Shown in pieces: positions 7,865-15,897 of a DNA stretch of 45,209 nucleotides. Each line of letters opens with the position of its first letter. Within the stretch, counting starts at the first letter, position 1. This stretch comes from SAR202 cluster bacterium Casp-Chloro-G4 (GTDB lineage Bacteria > Chloroflexota > Dehalococcoidia > Lucifugimonadales > JADFKI01), in assembly GCA_002816705.1 (NCBI GenBank), contig MUCK01000052.1, forward strand, positions 1-45,209, given 5' to 3'. The notes beneath the pieces are model-generated. The model had not been told where the DNA came from. It saw nothing but the letters and a program-made list of their open reading frames with translations, and did no database searches. Made by a program: the position numbers and the translations under genes.

Positions 7865-8433
7865 ACTATAACGGAACGTCCAACCGACACACCATCACAG
7901 CATTGGTGGAGGACAAGCCAGGCGTCTTGAACAGGGTGACCAGCATGTTCAGGAGACGAGGCTTCAACATTGCCAGCCTGGCTGTAGGTCACAGCGAGAT
8001 ACCTAACCTGTCCCGCATGACCTTCGTGGTGGAGGGCGACGACCGGGTGGTGGACCAGGTGACCAAGCACCTGCACAAGCTGATCGATGTTATCAAAGTG
8101 TCCGACATTTCGGGCGACAACGCGGTGACTCGTGAGCTTGCCCTGATTCGCGTGAAGGCCAATGTGCAGTCGCGCAGCGAGATCATGCAGATAGTGGACC
8201 TGTTCCGAGCCAACATCATCGACGTATCGCCGGAGACGCTGATCGTAGAGGTGGTGGGCGACGAGGACAAGATCGACGCTTTGCAGAACCTGCTGAAGTC
8301 GTTTGGCATTCAGGAAGTGATGCGGACGGGCTCTGTAGCTATGAGCCGAGGCATGGATAGCGCCTTCGACACCAACGGAAGCAGGAATGCAAAGGCCGTC
8401 AAGCCTGTGATAATGGAGACAGGCAGCGTATAA
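7861..8433 (+). CDS. ilvN: Acetolactate synthase small (regulatory) subunit
   Basis: This 190-residue regulatory subunit has an N-terminal ACT domain (HTITALVEDKPGVLNRV, then a helix carrying MFRRRGFNIASLAVG). A C-terminal domain typical of the small subunit follows (RELALIRVKANVQSRSEI). It binds valine or leucine and confers feedback inhibition while activating IlvB. The start is TTG at 7861, overlapping the ilvB stop as TTGA, with AGGAGGT eight bases upstream inside ilvB; translational coupling is likely. The tail after about residue 160 (SRGMDSAFDTNGSRNAKAV) is longer than usual and looks unstructured. Confidence 0.95.
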   Translation: MNYNGTSNRHTITALVEDKPGVLNRVTSMFRRRGFNIASLAVGHSEIPNLSRMTFVVEGDDRVVDQVTKHLHKLIDVIKVSDISGDNAVTRELALIRVKANVQSRSEIMQIVDLFRANIIDVSPETLIVEVVGDEDKIDALQNLLKSFGIQEVMRTGSVAMSRGMDSAFDTNGSRNAKAVKPVIMETGSV

Positions 8434-8446
8434 GAAAACCTTTCGG

Positions 8447-8506
8447 TTGTCAGCAGTCAGCAATCAGTAGCATAATACCCAAAGCTGGCGGCTAATAGCT
8501 GAATGT
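8447..8506. repeat. Low-complexity CAGCAGTCAGCAATCAGTAGC-type intergenic motif
   Basis: Between ilvN and ilvC, short iterated words (gtcagcagtcagcaatcag, then agctggcggctaatagctg) with partial dyad symmetry resemble dispersed noncoding repeats seen between genes in many bacteria. Only one copy is in the window, so repeat status is a guess. Confidence 0.25.
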
Positions 8507-8546
8507 TCGAACCTATTTTATAAAATAATCTGGAGAGTGAGCCACC

Positions 8547-9545
8547 ATGGCCAAGATGTATTACGAAGCCGACGCCGATATGTCCTTGATAAAGGACAAG
8601 GCAATAGGAATTATCGGCTACGGCAGCCAGGGGCACGCCCACGCCCTAAATCTTAAAGACAGCGGATTGAATGTCATGGTCGGCCTTTACGAGGGCAGCA
8701 AGAGCTGGCCCAAGGCCGAGGCGGACGGGTTGAAAGTCGGCACAGTGGCGCAGACGGCAGAGGCATCTGACATCATCATGATGCTGATTCCCGACCACCT
8801 GCAGGCAGAGATTTACAAAGAATCCATTGAGCCCCACCTGTTGCCGGGCAAAACATTGATGTTCGCCCACGGATTTTGCATTCACTACGAAACCATCAAA
8901 CCACCCGAAGGCGTGGACGTCTCCATGATGGCGCCCAAGGCTCCAGGACACCGCGTACGAGAGGTCTTCATCAGGGGCTCGGGCGTGCCTGGGTTGATCG
9001 CCGTACACCAGGACGCGACCGGGAAAGCCCACGACGTTGCTCTCGCCTACGGAAGAGGCATCGGCTGCACCAGGGCAGGCGTGCTGGACAGCACATTCAA
9101 GGAAGAGACTGAAACGGACCTCTTCGGGGAGCAGGCAGTGCTTTGCGGCGGCGTCACAGCGCTGGTCAAGGCGGCTTACGAGACACTGGTCGAGGCCGGA
9201 TACGAGCCTGAGTCTGCTTACTTCGAATGCATGCACGAGCTGAAACTGATCGTTGACCTGATGTACCAGGGCGGCATGGGTTACATGCGTTACTCCATCA
9301 GCGACACGGCGGAGTTCGGCGACTACACCAGCGGCCCGGTGGTCATAGACGCGTCCGTTAAGGAGCGAATGAAGGGTATCCTCGACCGGATCCAGGACGG
9401 CAGTTTCGCCCGCCAGTGGATCACTGAGAACGACGAGGGCAGGCCTACGTTCTACCGCATGCGGGAGGAAAACGCGAACCATCCTATAGAAAAAGTCGGT
9501 AAGGAGCTTCGCGGCATGATGTCTTTCCTCAAGGATGATGATTAG
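8547..9545 (+). CDS. ilvC: Ketol-acid reductoisomerase (class I)
   Basis: This 332-residue enzyme isomerises and reduces acetolactate to dihydroxyisovalerate (and the isoleucine analogue) with NAD(P)H and two Mg ions. The Rossmann fingerprint GYGSQG is at residues 24-29. The cofactor-specificity loop [13 protein letters not shown] has the two-Ser/Lys arrangement typical of NADPH-using class I enzymes. MMAPKAPGH supplies the catalytic Lys, and [16 protein letters not shown] and the later [14 protein letters not shown] carry the metal-binding acids. The length is normal for class I. The ATG is preceded by GGAGAGTGA. It follows ilvN after 113 bases without an obvious terminator, so it probably shares the T-box transcript. 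Confidence 0.97.
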   Translation: MAKMYYEADADMSLIKDKAIGIIGYGSQGHAHALNLKDSGLNVMVGLYEGSKSWPKAEADGLKVGTVAQTAEASDIIMMLIPDHLQAEIYKESIEPHLLPGKTLMFAHGFCIHYETIKPPEGVDVSMMAPKAPGHRVREVFIRGSGVPGLIAVHQDATGKAHDVALAYGRGIGCTRAGVLDSTFKEETETDLFGEQAVLCGGVTALVKAAYETLVEAGYEPESAYFECMHELKLIVDLMYQGGMGYMRYSISDTAEFGDYTSGPVVIDASVKERMKGILDRIQDGSFARQWITENDEGRPTFYRMREENANHPIEKVGKELRGMMSFLKDDD

Positions 9546-9594
9546 TCACTAACAGCCCTTAACACCAGACACATTCGACAGGAGTCCGGAAATT

Positions 9595-9687
9595 ATGAAT
9601 GGCATAGAGGTATACCACGTAGTTCGCCGCAATGGGCGGGTCCTAGCAGGGCTCGTTCTGGCGGACTACGTTGTCCTTTGGCAGTAG
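9595..9687 (+). CDS. Small 30-codon ORF between ilvC and leuA
   Basis: An ATG with AGGAG ten bases upstream opens 30 codons ending in TAG. The peptide begins MNGIEVYHVV, continues with RRNGRVLAGLV and ends LADYVVLWQ. It is short, has no membrane segment long enough to be certain, and matches no family I know. Its position inside a leucine-controlled operon, with its own ribosome-binding site and 49 bases before leuA, makes it a plausible small protein. It could also be a translated leader that couples ribosomes to leuA. It is not leucine-rich enough to look like a classic attenuator peptide (3 Leu in 30). Coding status is unproven. Confidence 0.42.
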   Translation: MNGIEVYHVVRRNGRVLAGLVLADYVVLWQ

Positions 9688-9736
9688 CTAGTAATCCATC
9701 AACTTATTACTGGAAACTCACTTTCAGGAGCATAAA

Positions 9737-11290
9737 ATGCCAAACGACAAAGTCATAATATTTGATACTACCCTGCGAGATGGCGAACAGTCCGCGGGCA
9801 TCGGCTTGACCACCCACGAGAAGATGGAGATCGCTAAGCAGTTGGACAGGCTGGGCGTCGACGTAATCGAGGCAGGCTTCGCAGCGAGCTCGCCCGGCGA
9901 CTTCGAGGCCGTGCAGGCCATCGCACGAGAGGTACGCAGGCCCATCATAGCTTCATTGGCTCGGTGCGTGTTGCCCGACGTTGACGCAGCATGGGGGGCC
10001 ATCAAAGACGCAGCGCATCCCAGGATTCACGTCTTCATATCCAGCTCCGATGTGCAAATCATGCACCAGCTTCGGCGCAATCCCGAAGAGGTCATGGAAA
10101 TGGCTATCGCCGCCGTGGAGCGGGCCAAGAGCTACTGCGACGACGTAGAGTTCTCGCCAATGGACGCCACTCGAACAGACATGGACTTCCTCTACAAGAT
10201 GCTGGAGGGAGTGATCGCCGCAGGAGCCAATACCATAAACATCCCGGACACCGTGGGTTACATCTATCCCTGGGAGTTCCGAGAGCGCCTGCGGTTGATT
10301 AAGGAGAACGTTTCCAATTTCGATCAGGCCGTTCTCAGCGTGCACTGCCACAACGACCTGGGTCAGGCCGTGAGTAATAGCCTGGCCGCGGTCGTAGAGG
10401 GTGCACGGCAGGTAGAAGGCTGCATCAATGGCCTGGGAGAGCGGGCAGGCAACGCCGCCCTGGAAGAAGTCATCATGGGTCTGGAGACCCGCAAGGACCT
10501 CTACAAGGTAGATACCAACATCGACACTCGCCAGATCTACCGCACTAGCAGGCTGGTTAGCGATATCACTGGATTCGCCGTCCAGCCAAACAAGGCCATT
10601 GTAGGAGCCAACGCCTTCAGGCATGCCTCAGGTATCCATCAGGACGGCATACTGAAAGAGCGCTCAACATTCGAGATCATGGACCCGCAGTCCATTGGCT
10701 GGCCGAATAACAAACTGGTACTGGGCAAGCTCAGCGGGCGCGCCGGCCTAAGATCCCGGTTGGAAGAGCTAGGCTACAACCTGGAAAAAGAAGCGCTAAA
10801 CGAGGCCTTTGAGGAGTTCAAGCTCCTGGCAGATCGAAAGCCCGAGGTAACGGACACCGACCTTGAGTCCTTGATGTCCAGCCAACGCCGCACGGTAGAC
10901 GTTCCGTCCATTTACCAGTTGGAGCATGTTCAGGTGTCTTGCGGTAACCGTGAGATACCAACCGCGACCATCACGATCATAGACCCCGACGGACGATCGA
11001 TAACCGACGCCGCCACCGGCACTGGTCCGGTTGACGCGGTGTACAAGGCCATCAACCGCATGGTAAACGTGCCAAATAAGCTGACCGAATACCGTGTTGA
11101 TGCTGTGACAGAGGGCATCGACGCCCTGGGGGACGTTACCATTCGTATCGAGAAGGACAACAAGGCCTACGTAGGCCGTGGCTCCGACGTTGACATCATC
11201 GTCGCCAGCGCCAAGGCGTACATGAATGCCCTGAACCGACTTCTGGCCACCGAGAGCACGCGCCCGGCCGCAGAAGTCCCTACTTCATAG
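9737..11290 (+). CDS. leuA: 2-isopropylmalate synthase
   Basis: This 517-residue enzyme condenses 2-ketoisovalerate with acetyl-CoA, the committing step of leucine synthesis. The catalytic HMGL-like barrel begins with FDTTLRDGEQ (metal ligand D10). Metal ligands H203 and H205 are in VHCHNDLGQA, and NGLGERAGNA follows. The C-terminal LeuA dimerisation/allosteric domain starts near residue 370 (QLEHVQVSCGNREIPTATI) and would bind leucine for feedback inhibition. The length is the usual long bacterial form. The ATG is preceded by CAGGAGC. It lies downstream of ilvC in a T-box-controlled run, and a strong hairpin separates it from leuC. Confidence 0.96.
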   Translation: MPNDKVIIFDTTLRDGEQSAGIGLTTHEKMEIAKQLDRLGVDVIEAGFAASSPGDFEAVQAIAREVRRPIIASLARCVLPDVDAAWGAIKDAAHPRIHVFISSSDVQIMHQLRRNPEEVMEMAIAAVERAKSYCDDVEFSPMDATRTDMDFLYKMLEGVIAAGANTINIPDTVGYIYPWEFRERLRLIKENVSNFDQAVLSVHCHNDLGQAVSNSLAAVVEGARQVEGCINGLGERAGNAALEEVIMGLETRKDLYKVDTNIDTRQIYRTSRLVSDITGFAVQPNKAIVGANAFRHASGIHQDGILKERSTFEIMDPQSIGWPNNKLVLGKLSGRAGLRSRLEELGYNLEKEALNEAFEEFKLLADRKPEVTDTDLESLMSSQRRTVDVPSIYQLEHVQVSCGNREIPTATITIIDPDGRSITDAATGTGPVDAVYKAINRMVNVPNKLTEYRVDAVTEGIDALGDVTIRIEKDNKAYVGRGSDVDIIVASAKAYMNALNRLLATESTRPAAEVPTS

Positions 11291-11317
11291 TCAAAGCTAG
11301 AATCATATAACGAAGCG

Positions 11318-11342
11318 AAGGGGCACGATTCACGTGCCCCTT
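11318..11342 (+). terminator. Strong intercistronic hairpin between leuA and leuC
   Basis: A perfect 10-bp stem (aaggggcacg / cgtgcccctt) with loop attca lies 28 bases after leuA. It lacks a T-run, so it may be a partial terminator or an RNA-stability element that sets leuA and leuC at different levels. Confidence 0.5.
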
Positions 11343-11373
11343 GCATATCCTACAGTGAGGTTTGTTGAGAAAT

Positions 11374-12774
11374 ATGGCGCCCAAAACAATGTTCGAGAAA
11401 ATGTGGGACAGTCACATCGTCCACGAAGAGGAAGGACAGCCGACTGTACTCTACGTAGACCTACATCTAGTCCACGAGGTCACCTCTCCACAGGCGTTTG
11501 ATGGCCTGCGCATGAACAACCGCAAGGTTCGGCGTCCCGAACTTACGGTAGCCACAGCGGACCACAACACGCCCACATGGGAACTAACCAAGCCAATCAT
11601 AGACCCAATTGCCAAGGCACAACTGGACGCCTTGGACAAGAACTGTGATGAGTTCGGTGTAACGCTTTATGACCGATTCAGTCCTCTGCAGGGCATCGTC
11701 CATGTGATTGGGCCTGAGCAGGGATACACCCAGCCGGGCAAGATCATCGTTTGCGGCGACAGTCACACATCTACCCACGGGGCGTTTGGCGCATTCGCCA
11801 TGGGCATCGGCACATCCGAGGTTGAGCACGTGCTGGCCACCCAGACGATTCGCCAGTTCAAACCCAAGACCATGGAGATACGCATCGACGGAACCCTGGG
11901 CAAGGGCGTTACAGCCAAAGACGTAATTCTGGCGATCATCGGAAAGATCGGCATTGGCGGCGCTACCGGCCACGCCATAGAGTACACAGGCGAGGTTATG
12001 CGGAACATGTCCATGGAGGGCCGCATGACGGTGTGCAACATGTCCATCGAGGGCGGCGCACGCGCAGGCATGGTGGCTCCCGACGACACAACATTCGAGT
12101 ACATGCGAGGCCGCGCCCAGGTTCCCCAGGGTGACGAGTTCGACGCTGCCGTTGAACAGTGGCGTAACCTGGCCACCGACGAAGGCGCTACCTACGATAC
12201 GGTCGTAACTATCGACGGAAGCTCTCTTGAGCCACACCTAACCTGGGGAACCAACCCGGGAATGGAAGGCCCTATATCCGGCAAAGTACCCAACCCCGCT
12301 TCTTACGAAGACGCTGGCGACAGAGAGTCCATTGGCCGGGCCCTGGAATACATGGGGCTGGAGCCGGACACTCTAATGACGGACATAAAGCTTGATCGTG
12401 TGTTCATCGGGTCTTGCACCAATTCCAGAATTGATGACCTGCGAGCGGCGGCCAACATTGCCAAGGGCAAGAAGGTCAGCGACAGCGTATACGCCATGGT
12501 GGTTCCGGGCTCCGCCGCCATCAAAAAGCAGGCGGAAGAGGAAGGCCTGGACAAGATTTTCACGGAGGCCGGTTTCGACTGGCGTATCGCGGGCTGCTCC
12601 ATGTGCCTGGGGATGAACCCCGACATATTGAGCCCCGGTGAGCGCTGCGCATCAACTTCGAATCGCAATTTCGAGGGTCGCCAGGGCAAGGGGGGCCGAA
12701 CGCATCTGGTCAGCCCTGAGATGGCGGCAGCGGCTGCCATAGCTGGCCACTTCGTGGACGTCCGAGACTGGTAA
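11374..12774 (+). CDS. leuC: 3-isopropylmalate dehydratase large subunit
   Basis: This 466-residue aconitase-family protein interconverts 2- and 3-isopropylmalate together with LeuD. The three 4Fe-4S ligands are visible as C348 in [11 protein letters not shown] and C408 and C411 in GCSMCLGMN, the exact spacing of bacterial LeuC. The substrate-side motifs [12 protein letters not shown] and FGIGTSE-like [11 protein letters not shown] are present. The start is uncertain. ATG at 11374 gives the usual N-terminus ([14 protein letters not shown]) but its spacing from GTGAGG is long; TTG at 11365 or 11362 would add three or four residues. LeuD follows after 22 bases. Confidence 0.95.
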   Translation: MAPKTMFEKMWDSHIVHEEEGQPTVLYVDLHLVHEVTSPQAFDGLRMNNRKVRRPELTVATADHNTPTWELTKPIIDPIAKAQLDALDKNCDEFGVTLYDRFSPLQGIVHVIGPEQGYTQPGKIIVCGDSHTSTHGAFGAFAMGIGTSEVEHVLATQTIRQFKPKTMEIRIDGTLGKGVTAKDVILAIIGKIGIGGATGHAIEYTGEVMRNMSMEGRMTVCNMSIEGGARAGMVAPDDTTFEYMRGRAQVPQGDEFDAAVEQWRNLATDEGATYDTVVTIDGSSLEPHLTWGTNPGMEGPISGKVPNPASYEDAGDRESIGRALEYMGLEPDTLMTDIKLDRVFIGSCTNSRIDDLRAAANIAKGKKVSDSVYAMVVPGSAAIKKQAEEEGLDKIFTEAGFDWRIAGCSMCLGMNPDILSPGERCASTSNRNFEGRQGKGGRTHLVSPEMAAAAAIAGHFVDVRDW

Positions 12775-12796
12775 AGCACTAACAGGAGACTAACAA

Positions 12797-13414
12797 ATGG
12801 AACCATTCATAAAGCATAACGGCGCCGTACTCCCGCTTAACCGGGTTAACGTCGACACGGACCAGATCATACCCAAGCAGTTTCTGAAGCGCATCGAGAG
12901 GACCGGTTTCGGCCAGTTCCTGTTCAACGATTGGCGCTTTCTGGAGGACGGCTCGCCCAACCCTGACTTCATCCTAAACAAGCCGGGCTATGAGAACGCT
13001 TCAATCCTGGTGGGCGGACGCAATTTCGGCTGCGGCTCATCCCGTGAACACGCGCCGTGGGCCTTACTGGACTATGGCTTCAAATGCGTGATAGCGCCAA
13101 GCTTCGCCGACATATTTTTCAATAACTGTTTCCAGAACGGCGTATTGCCGGTCGTCCTGCCCGAGGAGACCGTGAACCAGATCCTCGAAAAGGCGGAGGC
13201 CAACCCAGGCTACCAGCTTCACATCGATCTGGACGGCCAGCGTGTCTGGGACGAGGACGAGGAGATAGTTTCAGGCTTCGAAATCGAGTCATTCCGGCGC
13301 TACCTGCTGTTGAATGGGCTGGACGACATAGGCCTCACCCTGGAGCGCGACGACGAGATCGCAACCTTCGAGGCCAACCGCAGCACTCACGGCGGGGTTC
13401 TCACCGGCGACTAA
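12797..13414 (+). CDS. leuD: 3-isopropylmalate dehydratase small subunit
   Basis: This 205-residue partner of LeuC forms the swivelling domain that completes the active site. Signatures are [17 protein letters not shown] near the N-terminus, [20 protein letters not shown] in the middle and [20 protein letters not shown]. These are the standard LeuD motifs. The length fits the 200-residue bacterial form. An AGGAG box sits ten bases before the ATG. An intrinsic terminator lies 42 bases after the stop, closing the operon. The leuB gene, needed for the next step, is not in this window. Confidence 0.96.
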   Translation: MEPFIKHNGAVLPLNRVNVDTDQIIPKQFLKRIERTGFGQFLFNDWRFLEDGSPNPDFILNKPGYENASILVGGRNFGCGSSREHAPWALLDYGFKCVIAPSFADIFFNNCFQNGVLPVVLPEETVNQILEKAEANPGYQLHIDLDGQRVWDEDEEIVSGFEIESFRRYLLLNGLDDIGLTLERDDEIATFEANRSTHGGVLTGD

Positions 13415-13456
13415 GTTGCCGCACGAATACCAACTACAGCAAATGCCATAACATCA

Positions 13457-13481
13457 GGGTCCGCTTATTGCGGGCCCTTTT
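13457..13481 (+). terminator. Intrinsic terminator of the ilv-leu operon
   Basis: The arms gggtccgc (13457-13464) and gcgggccc (13470-13477) form an 8-bp stem with one G-U pair, around loop ttatt and followed by tttt. Confidence 0.75.
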
Positions 13482-13986
13482 GCTTGCACACCTAAACCCC
13501 ACTCCTACTAATCGTTAATCTCACCTACCGTCCCTTCCCAACCACTAAACTGGGGTTGACTAGCTTAAACTCTTAAAGACATTCAAACGAGGAAAGACCA
13601 TGATCCGACCACCGGAATGGGACTAATTCAGATCAAGTGTCGACCAGGCGAAGGTGCTCTTATAGCCGCCTCCCTCACCTTGGCCATGCCATAGCGCGCG
13701 GGTTAACAGAAATGTCACTCGCTCTCCACCCGTTTTGTCCCCAGTGTTATGTAAACTGCGGTCAAGGGCAGTGGGAGGACCCCCTTGCTTGGAAGGGCGA
13801 TGTACCTCCTCCTCTAAGCAACTTCCTCTGCCCCGAACCACACTCCCCTAATCTTCCAACTGCATCATCTGCTATTCACCGCATTAATATTCCCTTCCCC
13901 TTGCGCAGACACCTCTCATGTATGGTTTGGCCTATGCCATGCTAGAGTTTCAGGCTTGAGTAATCTCTGACGAACCCAAAGTAAAT
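13482..13986. other. Half-kilobase region without a supported gene
   Basis: A -35-like TTGACT is at 13556-13561, but no good -10 follows at 17 bases. From there to the strong hairpin at 13987 runs about 400 bases with stops in all frames or ORFs of poor composition. The part near 13800-13920 is pyrimidine-rich on the plus strand. It could encode a noncoding RNA or be a decayed gene; I recognise neither. Confidence 0.35.
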
Positions 13987-14025
13987 AAAACGGCCCCTGG
14001 CATTTAAGCCAAGGGCCGTTTTTGC
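13987..14025. terminator. Bidirectional terminator downstream of accDA
   Basis: A stem of about 14 bp with one mismatch (aaaacggcccctggc with gccaagggccgtttt) and loop atttaa is flanked by A-run and T-run. It can therefore stop transcription from both directions. It sits 24 bases past the accDA stop codon on the minus strand. Confidence 0.78.
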
Positions 14026-14048
14026 GTGCGTTCTAATGGGTGTCCAGA

Positions 14049-15854
14049 TTAAACTTCGATTATCTCTTCATCGTTAACGGGCGTGCCGGACTGCCTCCGG
14101 GCGATTCGCCTTACACCAGTCGCCACGTAACCCTGAAGTGCGCTGGCCTCGCGACCCACAGCGGTACGGAACCTGGAGCTATATTCGCCCATATTTCGAA
14201 ACTTCTTGTACCTGCTTCGAAGCATCTTGCGCTTGGACTCAGAACGCAATTCCGCAAGCTCCTGAAGGAGAATGCGTCGTAGTTGCCTGCCCGCCTCCTC
14301 AGGATCGACGTGGGCGCCACCCGGTGGCTCCTGCACTATTAGGTCCACGATACCGTAGTCCAGACAGTCCTGCGCCGTAAGCTTTAGCGACTCGGCAGCC
14401 TCTTCGGCCCTAGATTCGTCCTGGTAAAGCAACTCGGCAGCGCCCTCAGGCGAGATGACCGTGTAGATGGCGTTCTCCATCATCAAAACTCGGTCCGCCA
14501 CGCCCAGGGCAAGCGCACCCTCGCTGCCACCCTCTCCAATGACGACAGATATGGATGGCGTCTCCAACTGACCCATTTCCGCCATCGTGCGTGCCAGGGC
14601 ATTCCCCAGACCGCGCTCCTCGGAATCCAAGCTGTCATCCGCACCCGATGTGTCTATGAGCGTAATCAACGGCAGGCCAAACTTCTGAGCCAGCGCGATG
14701 GCTCTACTGGCCTTTCGGAATCCTTCGGGCCTGATGCCTGAGGAATCGTCGTAGCCAGACTTTCCTTTGCACTGGCCGATTACAACGACGGTCTGAGCCG
14801 CCAGTTGGCCGAATCCGCATAGAATTGCACCGTCGTCGCCGTGTATTCGGTCACCATGTATCTCAACAAAATTGGTAAATATGCGAGCTATGTAATCGGA
14901 CGAGGTGGGTCTGGACTCGTGCCGAGCCAACTGAACGGAGTTCCAGGCTTCGACCTGTTGAGGCTCAACCGTAGGCGCAGCGGTTCTGTCGCCTGCAGTG
15001 AGCTGATATTGCGGTCCCAAAAGGTCTAACACGACGCTGAGGAGCGTTCGTAGGTGGGAGCGGTCTACCACGCCATCCAATAGGCCATGCCGCATGTGGG
15101 ACTCAGCAGTATGGGCGCCGACCGGCAGAGGCTCATCGCTGGAGCGTTTGATCGCCCTCATGGGAGAGAAACCAATTATGGCCCCAGGTTCTGACACGAC
15201 AATGTCGGCCAGGCTTCCGAAGCTTGCGTATGTCTGTCCCGTGGCGGGGTTTGCCAGCACGGCGATGAAGGGGAGGCCCTTCTTGGCGAACTGGGTAGCG
15301 GCTATGCTAGTTTTGGCCATCTGCATTAGCGAGAGCACGCCCTCTTGTATACGAGCGCCTCCGCTGGTAATCACGGCGATCACCGGGAGTTTCTTCTTAG
15401 CCGCCTGCTCGAAAGCCAGCGCGACCTTTTCGCCCACAACGCAACCCATGGAGCCGCCCATGAATCCGAAGTCGAGCACTATGAGCATGGCGGGACAGCC
15501 GCCTACAGCACAGGTACCAGTCACCACGGCTTCAGTCAATCCCGTGCGCTTCTGGTCCTTAAAGATACGCTGCTTGTAGGAACCTTTGGAGGAGAAGGAC
15601 AGCGGGTCCGTAGATGTGACGGACCGGTTGATCTCTTGGAATGTATCCAGGTCGATGAGCGAGTCGATACGCTCTCGTGCGGTCATGCTGTAGTGGAATC
15701 TACAAACGTGGCAAACTCGGTGCCGGGCGTAAAGCTCTGAACCGGCAAATTGGGCGGCGCAAACTAAACAGGTTTCCCTGACTTCCGGATCGGCTTCTCC
15801 GTTATGGTCGCCTCCAGCAGAGCTGCTGAAGAGACCAGCAACACTTCGCACCAC
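14049..15854 (-). CDS. accDA: Acetyl-CoA carboxylase carboxyltransferase, fused beta and alpha subunits
   Basis: One 601-residue chain carries both halves of the carboxyltransferase that moves CO2 from carboxybiotin to acetyl-CoA, making malonyl-CoA for fatty acids. The N-terminal AccD half has a zinc ribbon with C29, C32, C48 and C51 and the core GFMGGSMGCVVGEK and ITSGGARIQEG. The AccA half starts near residue 310 and has VEIHGDRIHGDDGAI, LIDTSGADDSLDSEERG and VVIGEGGSEGALALG. Separate subunits are more usual; fused AccDA is known in some lineages. The start is taken as GTG at 15854. GAGGG upstream is only a moderate ribosome-binding site, and the alternative GTG at 15851 is equally possible. 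It is followed by a bidirectional terminator and preceded closely by ftsK. Confidence 0.93.
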   Translation of the reverse strand: MVRSVAGLFSSSAGGDHNGEADPEVRETCLVCAAQFAGSELYARHRVCHVCRFHYSMTARERIDSLIDLDTFQEINRSVTSTDPLSFSSKGSYKQRIFKDQKRTGLTEAVVTGTCAVGGCPAMLIVLDFGFMGGSMGCVVGEKVALAFEQAAKKKLPVIAVITSGGARIQEGVLSLMQMAKTSIAATQFAKKGLPFIAVLANPATGQTYASFGSLADIVVSEPGAIIGFSPMRAIKRSSDEPLPVGAHTAESHMRHGLLDGVVDRSHLRTLLSVVLDLLGPQYQLTAGDRTAAPTVEPQQVEAWNSVQLARHESRPTSSDYIARIFTNFVEIHGDRIHGDDGAILCGFGQLAAQTVVVIGQCKGKSGYDDSSGIRPEGFRKASRAIALAQKFGLPLITLIDTSGADDSLDSEERGLGNALARTMAEMGQLETPSISVVIGEGGSEGALALGVADRVLMMENAIYTVISPEGAAELLYQDESRAEEAAESLKLTAQDCLDYGIVDLIVQEPPGGAHVDPEEAGRQLRRILLQELAELRSESKRKMLRSRYKKFRNMGEYSSRFRTAVGREASALQGYVATGVRRIARRQSGTPVNDEEIIEV

Positions 15855-15897
15855 CAGCCATGACCCTCATAAAGAAATCCAGTGTGATGTTAATCGA

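Noticed and set aside
7663-8463. 266-codon antisense frame opposite ilvB/ilvN
   Set aside because: Shadow of two certain genes; no recognisable domain.
13589-13599. GAGGAAAGACC, resembling the 5' conserved box of RNase P RNA
   Set aside because: The other conserved boxes (the ACAGAA-type 3' partner and P4 pairing) are not found in the following 400 bases.
13637-13945. 102-codon open frame in the gap after leuD
   Set aside because: Amino-acid composition (Pro, Cys, His, Arg rich, no motif) and lack of a ribosome-binding site suggest a chance frame.
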